Assembly: GCA_046297495.1 (NCBI GenBank)
Contig: JBKBIP010000019.1
Coordinates: forward strand, 47,166 to 111,165
Length of the DNA: 64,000 nt
Reading direction: 5' to 3'
Source of the DNA: JBKBIP01 sp046297495
GTDB taxonomy: Bacteria; Planctomycetota; Planctomycetia; Gemmatales; Gemmataceae
Positions 17,195 to 25,184 of this stretch are shown piece by piece. The notes under the pieces are model-generated. The model did not search any database. It was not told the DNA's origin and saw nothing but the letters and a program-made list of their open reading frames with translations. Every line of letters begins with the position of its first letter. The stretch's first letter is position 1. Both the position numbers and the translations under genes were made by a program.

Positions 17195-18958
17195 ATGGTC
17201 GAATACTTCACGCTGCTGAACGGCATTCTGGAAACCATCAACGATGTGTTGTGGCATGAGGTGGCGCTGTACGCCATCCTGGGCGTGGGGATTCTATTCA
17301 CCCTCTGGAGCGGCTTTTCCCAATACCGGGCGCTGACGCATGGCGTGGCGATCACGATGGGGAAGTACGACCACGCCACGGACCCCGGCGCCATCAACCA
17401 TTTCCAGGCGCTGTCGGCGGCGCTGTCGGCGACGGTGGGGATCGGCAACATCGGCGGCGTCGCCTTGGCCGTGGCGGTGGGGGGACCGGGAGCGATCTTT
17501 TGGATGTGGGTCGTCGGCTTCGTGGGAATGGCCCTGAAAACCAGCGAAGTGACGTTGGCCATGATCTATCGCAACGTCACCGACCCGAACAATCCGCACG
17601 GCGGGGCCATGTGGGTCGCGGACCAGGGAATGGCTCGTTTCGGCAAGGCATTCCAGCCGCTGGGCAAGGTGCTGGCCGTGATCTTTTGCATCACGCTGCT
17701 CATCGCCACCATCACCGGCGGCAACATGGCCCAGGCGTTCAACGTCGCCGAGATCACCGCCAGCAATTTCCCACAACTGCATTATGTCACAGACTACCTC
17801 TTGACACTATTGCCGCTATCGTCGGCAGTGCGGGCCGAGGCCACTTTCTTCATTCACCCGCGTTTTCTGGTGGGGGTCATCCTGTCGGTATTGTGCGCCT
17901 TGGTGATCATCGGCGGCATCAAGCGGATCGGCCATGTCGCCGCCGCTCTGGTGCCATTCATGTGCGGTCTCTATCTGCTGGCGGCGCTGTACGTCATTGG
18001 TTTGCACTGGCGCGTTGTTCCCGACATGTTCGCGCTGATCTTTCGTTCCGCCTTCACGCCGTTGGAGGCGCAGGGGGCGTTTCTCGGCGGCACGTTCGGC
18101 ATCGCCTTCGCGCAGGGAATGCGGCGAGCGCTGTTCTCCAACGAGGCGGGCCAGGGATCAGCGCCGATTGTCCACTGCGCCGCCCGTACCGATCATCCAG
18201 TGCGCGAGGGGCTGGTGGCTGGGCTGGAGCCATTCATCGATACCTTGGTTGTCTGCACGTTGACGGCCCTGGTCATGCTCGTGACAGGGGCTTGGAACCG
18301 CGAGGCGGTGGCCCATTTCGACGAACCGCCAGTCATCGTGGCCAATGGCGACAAGCAATGGACGCTCGACAAGACCACCCCCCCGCCGCGCCACGACGGC
18401 CCCTGGGACCATAAGGCTTCCGTGTTCGTCATCGTTGAGGTTGGCGGGAAGCGCGACCGTCTGTTCGGCACCGTGCAGGACAATGGTACATCATTCGCCA
18501 TCGAATGGAAGAAGTTTGAGAGCGAGCCAAAGCCGGTGGTCGCTGAAACCGGCGTATACGAGGATTTCATCGCCTCAGCCCTGACCAGCCACGCTTTCGA
18601 CCGCGTCCACAAGGGAATGGGACTGTGGCTCGTGACGGCGGCGGTTTGGCTGTTCGCCTTTTCGACGGTGATTTCTTGGAGCTACTACGGCGAACAGGGG
18701 ATGGTCTATCTGTTCGGCATGAAATCGGTGTTCATCTATCGCCTCATTTATTGTCTCTGTGTGCTGATCGCTTGTCTCGGTTTCATCACGACGGAAACCG
18801 AGTTGATGAACCTGTCGGATCTGGGTACCGGGGTCATGCTGTTCGCCAATTTGCCGATTCTCTTGATCTTTGGCCGGCAAACGATGACGATATACGCGGA
18901 CTACATCCGCCGCTATCGAGCGGGGGAGTTCGCACGGGGGGACCAACCTCCTGGGTAG
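17195..18958 (+). CDS. alanine/glycine:cation symporter (AGCS family) with inserted domain
   Basis: 587 residues. ALSATVGIGNIGGVALAVAVGGPGAIFWMW is the AGCS signature, and SNEAGQGSAPIVHCAA is the second conserved stretch. The start at 17195 has GCGGGAAGGG upstream; the in-frame extension crosses the hairpin pair. Between about residues 367 and 456 a soluble, charged segment interrupts the usual helix order, an insert of about 90 residues not needed by the classic fold. It probably imports alanine, glycine or a related amino acid with Na+. It follows the NSS symporter pair and precedes an enolase-superfamily enzyme. Confidence 0.9.
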   Translation: MVEYFTLLNGILETINDVLWHEVALYAILGVGILFTLWSGFSQYRALTHGVAITMGKYDHATDPGAINHFQALSAALSATVGIGNIGGVALAVAVGGPGAIFWMWVVGFVGMALKTSEVTLAMIYRNVTDPNNPHGGAMWVADQGMARFGKAFQPLGKVLAVIFCITLLIATITGGNMAQAFNVAEITASNFPQLHYVTDYLLTLLPLSSAVRAEATFFIHPRFLVGVILSVLCALVIIGGIKRIGHVAAALVPFMCGLYLLAALYVIGLHWRVVPDMFALIFRSAFTPLEAQGAFLGGTFGIAFAQGMRRALFSNEAGQGSAPIVHCAARTDHPVREGLVAGLEPFIDTLVVCTLTALVMLVTGAWNREAVAHFDEPPVIVANGDKQWTLDKTTPPPRHDGPWDHKASVFVIVEVGGKRDRLFGTVQDNGTSFAIEWKKFESEPKPVVAETGVYEDFIASALTSHAFDRVHKGMGLWLVTAAVWLFAFSTVISWSYYGEQGMVYLFGMKSVFIYRLIYCLCVLIACLGFITTETELMNLSDLGTGVMLFANLPILLIFGRQTMTIYADYIRRYRAGEFARGDQPPG

Positions 18959-18996
18959 CTTGTCGGCGGCGCGCTCACTAAATGAAGGTTACTGTC

Positions 18997-20100
18997 ATGC
19001 GTATCACTCAGCTCGAAAGTCAATTGTTGAACTTGCCGCTGCAGCGGCCGATCACGGCGCCGGATGCGCCGGACCAATATGGCCGGCTCGATCATATTTT
19101 CATGCTGATCGTCTATCTCGACACGGACGCCGGCCATCGCGGCTTGGGGTTCGCCTATGCCCTGCAAGGGGGGGGACGAGCGTTGAAGGCCATCGCCGAT
19201 GACGACTTGGCGCCGCTGGTAACCGGGGAGGACCCGCTCGATCACGAACGGATCGGCTGGAAAGCGTATCACCGCTTGCAGAGCGTGGGGCGGCGCGGCC
19301 TAGTGGCGCAGGCGTATTCGGCGGTCGATCTGGCATTGTGGGACATCAAGGGGAAGGCGGCGGGGATGCCGTTGTACAAGCTGCTCGGCGGCGCCCGCGA
19401 GTCGGCCCCGGTCTATGGCTCCGATACCGGCTGGCTGTGGATGAGCGCCAAGGAGATCATCGACACCTCGCGCCCCTATCTCGATCAAGGAATGATGGGG
19501 ATCAAGATTAAGATCGGCGGCAACGACCCCGAAGCGGATGCCGAGAAACTGACACAAGTGCGAGAAGCGCTGGGGGAGGACATGTGGCTCGGCGTCGATG
19601 CCAACCAGCGCTACGATTACGCCACCGCCGTGGCCTTCGGCCATTTCCTCGAGGAAGAAATTGCCGTCGATTGGTTCGAGGAGCCGTTGTTGTGCGAAGA
19701 CATCGCCGGCCATTGCCGACTGGCCGAGAAATTGGAAGTCCCCCTGGCGCTGGGTGAAACCCTGTTTGGCCGGGACGAGTTCCGCGCTTACCTGGAAGCC
19801 GGCTGCGTGGGGGTTCTCCAGCCGGACATCACCCGCGTCGGCGGCTTGACCGAGTTTCTCAAGATCGCCACTTTGGCCGAATTGTACCGCTGTCCCGTCG
19901 CCCCGCACCTGCTACCGGAGATCGGCGTTCACCTGGCCTGCGGCCTGCCCAACGTGCAGATGGTGGAATACATGCCCTGGCTCTACCCCGCTTTCACCGA
20001 AACGCCCGCTATCGTCGATGGCAAGATGGTGCCTCCCAAAGCCCCCGGCCTGGGATTGGAGATCGAACCGGCGACGGTGGATAAGTACCGGATGATCTAG
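18997..20100 (+). CDS. enolase-superfamily enzyme, mandelate racemase subgroup
   Basis: 367 residues. The N-terminal capping domain is followed by a barrel with KIK (about 170-172, catalytic Lys), VDANQ (metal Asp about 200), FEEP (metal Glu about 228), LGETLFG (metal Glu about 253), PDITRVGG (Asp) and PHLLPE (His about 303). The Lys plus His-Asp dyad places it with the mandelate racemase/acid-sugar dehydratase subgroup rather than the dipeptide epimerases. It abstracts the proton alpha to a carboxylate, with Mg2+. AAGG lies 8 bases before the ATG at 18997; the earlier ATG at 18982 is possible. The MFS carrier downstream may import its substrate. Confidence 0.85.
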   Translation: MRITQLESQLLNLPLQRPITAPDAPDQYGRLDHIFMLIVYLDTDAGHRGLGFAYALQGGGRALKAIADDDLAPLVTGEDPLDHERIGWKAYHRLQSVGRRGLVAQAYSAVDLALWDIKGKAAGMPLYKLLGGARESAPVYGSDTGWLWMSAKEIIDTSRPYLDQGMMGIKIKIGGNDPEADAEKLTQVREALGEDMWLGVDANQRYDYATAVAFGHFLEEEIAVDWFEEPLLCEDIAGHCRLAEKLEVPLALGETLFGRDEFRAYLEAGCVGVLQPDITRVGGLTEFLKIATLAELYRCPVAPHLLPEIGVHLACGLPNVQMVEYMPWLYPAFTETPAIVDGKMVPPKAPGLGLEIEPATVDKYRMI

Positions 20101-20154
20101 TGACAAGCAGTAACACCTACATTTAGCGCGTGAGCCGAAGGCGAGCCACCCACG

Positions 20155-21486
20155 ATGACACCCGGCGTTTCTGCCACTGCCACCAAACCCACCAACGTCC
20201 GCTGGCTGGTCTTTGCCCTGGGCTGCGGCACATCGTTGACTTTGTATCTGCACCGCTACGCGCTCGCCTTGATCAAACCAGAGTTGCAAGACCGCTATTG
20301 CTGGTCCACCACAGATTTGGGTCTGCTGGATAGCATCTTCTACATCAACTATTCGGTCTTCCAAATTCCCGGCGGTTTCCTCGCGGACCGTTGGGGCGCT
20401 CATCTGTTCTTGGGCGGCTCGATCTTGATATGGTCGTTGGCCCTGGGATTGATCGTGGTGGCTCCCGGCAACCGCTTATGGGTGCAATGCACGCGCGGGC
20501 TGTTCGGATTAGGTCAAGCGGGGGTCTTCGCCGCCCTGAGCCGGGTCACGCGGCAATGGTTCCCTTATTCGGTACGCACTTCCGTGCAGGGGTGGGTCGG
20601 CGTCTTCTCCGGCCGTATTGGCGGGGCCACCGGCTATATCCTCTTCGCCACCGTGCTCATGGGTCTGCTGTTATTCACCTGGCAGCAAGCGACCCTCCTC
20701 TTCGCCGCCGGGGGCGTGCTGTTGGCCGTCGCGTTCCTGCTGCTGTTCCGCGACGCGCCGCGCCATCATCCCTGGGTCAATGAGGCCGAGGCGGAATTGA
20801 TCGCAGGGAAAGATGCCGCCCAGTCATCGGACGACCCATCGAAGCCGCCACACTTGTCGGTGCGTGACCTGTTCCGGCGCATGTCGCCGCGCTCCATCGC
20901 CAATTTGCTGGCCATCAATGTGCAATCCCTACTCAGCACGGTGGCGGACAACATTTATTCCGCCTGGATTCCCTTGTTCCTGGTGCAAGTGCATCGTCTG
21001 GAATACAAGGAGATGGGGATTTACTCGACGCTGCCGCTGCTCGGCGGGGCGCTGGGGGGCGTGGTCGGCGGCATGTTGAATGATTGGTTGATCCGCCGAA
21101 CCGGCAACCCGCGCTGGTCGCGCAGCGGGGTGGCTCTGGTCGGCAAGGGATTGGCCGCCGTGCTGTTCATCTACGGCTTGCTCGTGCTGTATGACAATCC
21201 CTATGCGTTTTGCGGCATGTTGTTCTTCGTGAAATTTTTCGGGGATTGGAGCCTGTCCACGATGTGGGGGACCATCACCGACATTTCTGGCCGCGTTTCG
21301 GCCACGGTCTTCGCCTTCAACAATTCCTTCGCCAGCGTGGCCCTGATCCTGGCCCCTGCCTTGTTTGGCTACCTGGCGCAGCATTTCGGTTGGCCAGCGG
21401 TCTTCACGGTGGTTGCCGGCACGTATGTTCTCTGTGCGTTGTCCTGGCTCTTGGTGAATTGCACGATCCCGTTGCTGGCGGAATGA
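20155..21486 (+). CDS. MFS transporter of the anion:cation symporter (hexuronate-like) group
   Basis: 443 residues, 12 predicted helices. The loop-2/3 motif GGFLADRWGAH and the RGLFGLGQAGVFAAL.R...QWFP stretch are typical of the ACS group, which carries hexuronates, galactonate and organic anions. There is a central cytoplasmic loop at about 205-240. It follows the mandelate-racemase-type enzyme by 54 bp. The pairing of a carboxylate-sugar dehydratase-like enzyme with an ACS carrier suggests uptake and use of an acid sugar (inference). Confidence 0.85.
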   Translation: MTPGVSATATKPTNVRWLVFALGCGTSLTLYLHRYALALIKPELQDRYCWSTTDLGLLDSIFYINYSVFQIPGGFLADRWGAHLFLGGSILIWSLALGLIVVAPGNRLWVQCTRGLFGLGQAGVFAALSRVTRQWFPYSVRTSVQGWVGVFSGRIGGATGYILFATVLMGLLLFTWQQATLLFAAGGVLLAVAFLLLFRDAPRHHPWVNEAEAELIAGKDAAQSSDDPSKPPHLSVRDLFRRMSPRSIANLLAINVQSLLSTVADNIYSAWIPLFLVQVHRLEYKEMGIYSTLPLLGGALGGVVGGMLNDWLIRRTGNPRWSRSGVALVGKGLAAVLFIYGLLVLYDNPYAFCGMLFFVKFFGDWSLSTMWGTITDISGRVSATVFAFNNSFASVALILAPALFGYLAQHFGWPAVFTVVAGTYVLCALSWLLVNCTIPLLAE

Positions 21487-21591
21487 GCCTGGCGCGTGAG
21501 ACAGATACGATTCGCGCGTTCAGCGCGCGACCCGCGGAGGAGTAACCTCAGCTCCCCTGCGGTTCGCTCGCTAAACAATAATTGCCGATTC

Positions 21592-21945
21592 TCAATACCG
21601 GAAAAACCCGGGCGTGTAGTAATAGCTGTAGTATCCCGGCGTGTATGAATAGGCCGGCGTGTAGTAATACGGTCCCGGCGTGGGATAGTGAGAAAACCGA
21701 TACTGCGGCGCGATGTAGCCGGGGGTGTAGTTGCTCGTGGACACTTCGCTGGGTTGATAGAAGGAATAGCGGGCGCCGACATAGACATGCGGCGACGGCG
21801 TGGTCGGCGGCACCATCGGCGCTGGGTAGTAGTACGAGGTGTAGTACGGCACGGGCGCGGGGGGGCCGGCCTGGAGCGTTCGCCCCGCCGCCAACCACAA
21901 GCCCAGGCTGGCTACTGCCGCCAAGCACATGCCAAAGCGTGTCAT
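21592..21945 (-). CDS. secreted Tyr/Pro-rich repeat protein
   Basis: 117 residues. A signal peptide (MTRFGMCLAAVASLGLWLAAGRTLQA) is followed by a mature chain that is nearly one third Tyr plus Pro. It has repeated units such as YTPGY, YTPAY, YPTPG and YTPGF in the last 50 residues and a central HVYVGARYSFY. No Cys in the mature part. No known domain. Likely exported; tyrosine-rich repeats suggest a structural or cross-linkable surface protein (inference). It is read convergently with the MFS gene 105 bp away. Confidence 0.7.
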   Translation of the reverse strand: MTRFGMCLAAVASLGLWLAAGRTLQAGPPAPVPYYTSYYYPAPMVPPTTPSPHVYVGARYSFYQPSEVSTSNYTPGYIAPQYRFSHYPTPGPYYYTPAYSYTPGYYSYYYTPGFFRY

Positions 21946-22448
21946 TTTTGTGTCTCCCTGAGAACGAGCGGACCGGCTCGGATGCGCTGGCCCATTGTCC
22001 AGAAATGGCTGGCCCGCTCGCTCGAAGTGATTCGCCTGAGGATAGGATCCATTCCCGCAACCCCTTCATCGTAAACAGGAACGCGCGCTCATCTCAAGTG
22101 CCGTCAAGCCGCGCGCGTCGAACTACTGGCGGCCGTTGCCAAGACGACCGGCACAATCCCTACAAGCCGTCCGGTTTGCCAGGCTTGGAAACGAGAACCA
22201 GATTCGAGAGCCGATCGCACGGTCGGCTTCACTTCCTATCGAGAACCATCGTCCACCCACTTTTGACATTCTCATACCAGAAAGGTTCCCCGTGATCATG
22301 CTCCTTGACAGAGCACGCCCCGCCCCATAGGTTGTCTCTCGAAATACTTGCAAGATTTGACGCCGAAAAACGAATGACACAGAGTAGATCGCGTGGCCTA
22401 AATTCGGCGCGGTCGCTTTCCGAGGTTCCTTCACGAGGCGAGAAAACT
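21946..22448. other. 503-bp divergent intergenic region
   Basis: It separates the Tyr/Pro-rich gene (minus) from the membrane-protein gene (plus). Reading frames here give Arg/Ser/Pro-rich translations with no ribosome sites, so I call no gene. A likely promoter lies at 22305-22333. Confidence 0.5.
22305..22333 (+). promoter_or_regulatory. sigma-70-type promoter for the membrane-protein gene
   Basis: TTGACA (22305-22310), 17 bases, TAGGTT (22328-22333), about 115 bases before the ATG at 22449. The -35 is perfect and the -10 weak. Confidence 0.4.
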
Positions 22449-23306
22449 ATGTCCAGTGCTACCGATCCTCAAAACCTGGAGAATGTCCCCGGCGAAAAAA
22501 TCGAGGAAAGAATCATTGCCCATTCCGGTATTTTCTACTGGTGGCCAGTGTGGTTCTTCGGTTATGTCATGGCGATTTTAACGTATGTCGATGCCCATTT
22601 GGTAGCCTTCGTGCCCAAGGGGACCATGATCGGGTATGAGGCTCAAGGCTCGGCCCAAGTCATCGAGACGGTGGATGGCACTCCGCAACCGAAAAGCGTG
22701 GCCCTGGATGGACGCAACATCATTTTGCCCCCCACGAAAACCGATTTGGCTCCCCCCCATATCCACATGTCTCAGAGCAAGACGCCTGGCGTCATTTTCG
22801 CCATCGTCATCCTGTTGGTGATCTTATTCACCAATGTTCACATGCGGGGCGTGTGGTCCGTGGTGGCCATCATGGGGGTCGTGTTTTTCGTGCTCTTGTT
22901 TTCATTGATGGACATTTGGAACGTCATTTTCGATTACTTTACGCTGTTGGCCATTCACATCAATGTGGGCGGCTATGTGTTTATCTCCACGGTCCTCTTC
23001 ATCCTTTGGGCCGTGATTTTCTTCTTCTGGGACACGCGCACCTACATGATCTTCACGGTGGGCCAAGTGCGAGTGTGTCAGGAGATTGGCGAAGGGGAAA
23101 AGGTGTACGACACGACCAACCTGAAATTTGAGAAGAAGCAGAACGACATTTTCCGGCACCGCATCTTGGGACTATGGGGGGCTGGCGATCTGAAGTTCCG
23201 CACCGGCGGTCCCAACCCCGAGGAATTCGAGATGCACAACGTCCTGTGGGTGACAGGCAAGGTGCGGCGCATCCAGCGTTTGATCAAGACCCGCGACGTG
23301 GTTTAG
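22449..23306 (+). CDS. conserved four-helix membrane protein, unknown function
   Basis: 285 residues from the ATG at 22449, preceded by AGGCGAG. Hydrophobic segments lie at about 29-47 (FYWWPVWFFGYVMAILTYV), 117-135, 139-160 and 176-195. A soluble loop of about 65 residues lies after the first helix. A C-terminal soluble part of about 90 residues begins with RTYMIFTVGQVRVCQEIGEGE, which looks like a folded domain. No signal peptidase site and no recognised family motif. It ends at the palindrome 23312-23376, convergent with the DUF1501 gene. Confidence 0.7.
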   Translation: MSSATDPQNLENVPGEKIEERIIAHSGIFYWWPVWFFGYVMAILTYVDAHLVAFVPKGTMIGYEAQGSAQVIETVDGTPQPKSVALDGRNIILPPTKTDLAPPHIHMSQSKTPGVIFAIVILLVILFTNVHMRGVWSVVAIMGVVFFVLLFSLMDIWNVIFDYFTLLAIHINVGGYVFISTVLFILWAVIFFFWDTRTYMIFTVGQVRVCQEIGEGEKVYDTTNLKFEKKQNDIFRHRILGLWGAGDLKFRTGGPNPEEFEMHNVLWVTGKVRRIQRLIKTRDVV

Positions 23307-23311
23307 CAATG

Positions 23312-23376
23312 GCGATGGATGGATTCATCGGCGCGCGCTGGTAGGTTCGCGCGAACCGATGAATCATCCCATCCGC
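23312..23376. repeat. ATTCATCG palindrome, GG subtype, extended arms
   Basis: Arms at 23312-23331 and 23356-23376 pair over about 20 bases with two small differences, centred on ATTCATCGG/CCGATGAAT. It lies between convergent genes (membrane protein, DUF1501), so it may serve as a two-way terminator. Confidence 0.8.
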
Positions 23377-23400
23377 TAGGTCAATATCTAGGTCAATATC
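23377..23400. repeat. 12-bp exact tandem duplication at the DUF1501 stop codon
   Basis: TAGGTCAATATC occurs twice in a row. On the minus strand it repeats the last three codons and the stop (Ile-Leu-Thr-stop), so the second stop is a spare copy. Confidence 0.8.
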
Positions 23401-24872
23401 TCCTGAATCGGCTTGCCGAAGTCCCGTTCCAGACGTTTGCGGCCAGGGACAACCAGGCGGCGTGGGTCGAGGCCAAGCTGGTGTAATAGCGTCGCGTGGA
23501 TGTCGGTGACGTAGTGGCGGTGTTCGACGGCGTGGAAGCCGAGTTCGTCAGTGGCGCCGTGAACGACGCCCCCTTGAATGCCGCCGCCGGCCAACCACAC
23601 GGAGAAGCCGTAGGGGTGATGGTCCCGTCCCGTCCCCCCTTGCGATCCCGGCGTTCGGCCAAACTCCGTCGCCCAGACGACAATGGTTTCGTCCAGCAAA
23701 CCGCGCTGTTTCAAATCTTTCAGCAAAGCGCCAATCGGTTGATCGACCTGGGCGCAGTTACTGGCGTGATTATTTCGCAAGTTGGAATGGGCGTCCCAGT
23801 TGCCGGCCCCGCCGTTGCTGCCGTGATAGATTTGCACGAAGCGGACTCCCCGTTCAACCAGCCGCCGGGCCGACAGGCACAATTCACCAAAAGGTTTGGT
23901 GTTCGGCTTGTCCAGGCCGTAGAGTTTGCGGGTCGCGTCCGTTTCATCCTGGAAGCGGAAGACCTCCGGCACGGCCATCTGCATGCGAAAGGCCAATTCG
24001 TAAGACTTGATCCTGGCACGTAGTTTCTCGTCGTGCGGATATTCCACCGCCGCCAGCTGATTGAGTTGGCCGAGCAGCTCAAATTCCGCTTGTTGCTCTT
24101 CCCGAAAGACGCTCTTTTCCGGCAGGGCGAACGGCAGCGGCTTCTTGGGATCGACGTTGAGCGGAATGCCGTCGTGTTCAGGGCCGAGGTAGTTAGCGCG
24201 ATGCCCCTCCATGCCGCCGCAGCAGTCGGCCAAGGGACGCCCCAGGACCACGAATTGCGGCAGGTTGTCGTTGAGCGCCCCCAGCCCGTAATGCACCCAG
24301 GAACCAATGGTGGGATAAAACCCATCGAGCCGGTGCCGACCACTGTGGAATTGCAGTTGGGCGCCGTGGTTGCTGTCCTCAGTCCACATCGAACGCACGA
24401 CGGCGATGTCGTCGATGCAGTCGCCGACATGCGGCCACCAATCACTGACTTCGATGCCGCATTGGCCACGAGGCCGAAAGCCGATTTGCAACGGGTAGAT
24501 GGTATGGCGTACCTGACCGTTGGCGTCCGGGGCCACGACGCGCTCATTGGCCAGAAAAGGGGAGGTCAGGACATCTTTGTACGGCGTCTCCTGAATCGTT
24601 TTGCCGGCGTACTTGTTGAGGGCCGGCTTGGGATCGAAACTCTCCAAGTGGCTGGCGCCGCCGATCATGAACAGCCAAATGACACTCTTGGCCTTTGGCG
24701 TGAAGTGCGGCTGGCCGTCCGGCGCGGTCCATGTTTCCCCCGCCCGCGCGATGCCATCGCGGAACAACATGGCGGACAAGGCCAAGCCAGTGAAACCCAT
24801 GCCGATGTCCGACAGAAACATCCGGCGCGAGACGTGCCGGCAACCACACGGAAAATGTTGCTTTAGTGTCAT
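23388..24872 (-). CDS. DUF1501 family protein with Tat signal
   Basis: 494 residues. The N-terminus has a twin-arginine-type signal ([26 protein letters not shown]). The body follows the DUF1501 pattern: [20 protein letters not shown], then [31 protein letters not shown] and [34 protein letters not shown]. These proteins are alkaline-phosphatase/sulfatase-fold related and abundant in planctomycetes, nearly always next to a DUF1549/DUF1553 protein, as here (27905-25185). The biochemical role is unknown. The Tat signal implies folding, perhaps with a cofactor, before export. Confidence 0.92.
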   Translation of the reverse strand: MTLKQHFPCGCRHVSRRMFLSDIGMGFTGLALSAMLFRDGIARAGETWTAPDGQPHFTPKAKSVIWLFMIGGASHLESFDPKPALNKYAGKTIQETPYKDVLTSPFLANERVVAPDANGQVRHTIYPLQIGFRPRGQCGIEVSDWWPHVGDCIDDIAVVRSMWTEDSNHGAQLQFHSGRHRLDGFYPTIGSWVHYGLGALNDNLPQFVVLGRPLADCCGGMEGHRANYLGPEHDGIPLNVDPKKPLPFALPEKSVFREEQQAEFELLGQLNQLAAVEYPHDEKLRARIKSYELAFRMQMAVPEVFRFQDETDATRKLYGLDKPNTKPFGELCLSARRLVERGVRFVQIYHGSNGGAGNWDAHSNLRNNHASNCAQVDQPIGALLKDLKQRGLLDETIVVWATEFGRTPGSQGGTGRDHHPYGFSVWLAGGGIQGGVVHGATDELGFHAVEHRHYVTDIHATLLHQLGLDPRRLVVPGRKRLERDFGKPIQEILT

Positions 24873-25000
24873 GTTGGTTCCTCAACGGACGAGGACAGCG
24901 AGGTTTGGGTTCAGATTCGGGCCACCAGTCAAGTGCGGCGCTTGGTTTGACGCGGCGAGCGTTTGGTCTTCTCCGTGTGTTTCCGGCTTTCCGCATCCAC

Positions 25001-25126
25001 CTAACGCCAGAAATCGTCATGGGGAATACTCCCTGTTTCCTCGATTTGGTGGCGCGACTGGTCAAGTAATGCTTGGAATTTGGGCGAATCGGCATAGACC
25101 AGAGTAAATGGGAATTTCTTCGCCAT
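25001..25126 (-). CDS. 41-residue ORF resembling the tail of an antitoxin
   Basis: The minus-strand ATG at 25126 opens a short frame: KKFPFTLVYADSPKFQ at the start, then a helix (ALLDQSRHQIEETG) and SIPHDDFWR before the stop. The ending resembles the C-terminal helix of Phd/RelB-type antitoxins (IPHDEFW). No toxin gene adjoins, so it is either a solitary small protein or the remnant of a toxin-antitoxin pair. It occupies the gap between the DUF1501 and DUF1549/DUF1553 genes. Confidence 0.4.
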   Translation of the reverse strand: MAKKFPFTLVYADSPKFQALLDQSRHQIEETGSIPHDDFWR

Positions 25127-25184
25127 GACTATAATTATGGTCTGATCACCGGACCTAATCAAGTCACACCAAAGAGGGCCGTAG

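Noticed and set aside
21582..22295. 237-codon plus-strand frame over the Tyr/Pro-rich gene and the divergent gap
   Set aside because: Arg/Ser/Pro-rich, no ribosome site, overlaps a convincing secreted-protein gene on the other strand.
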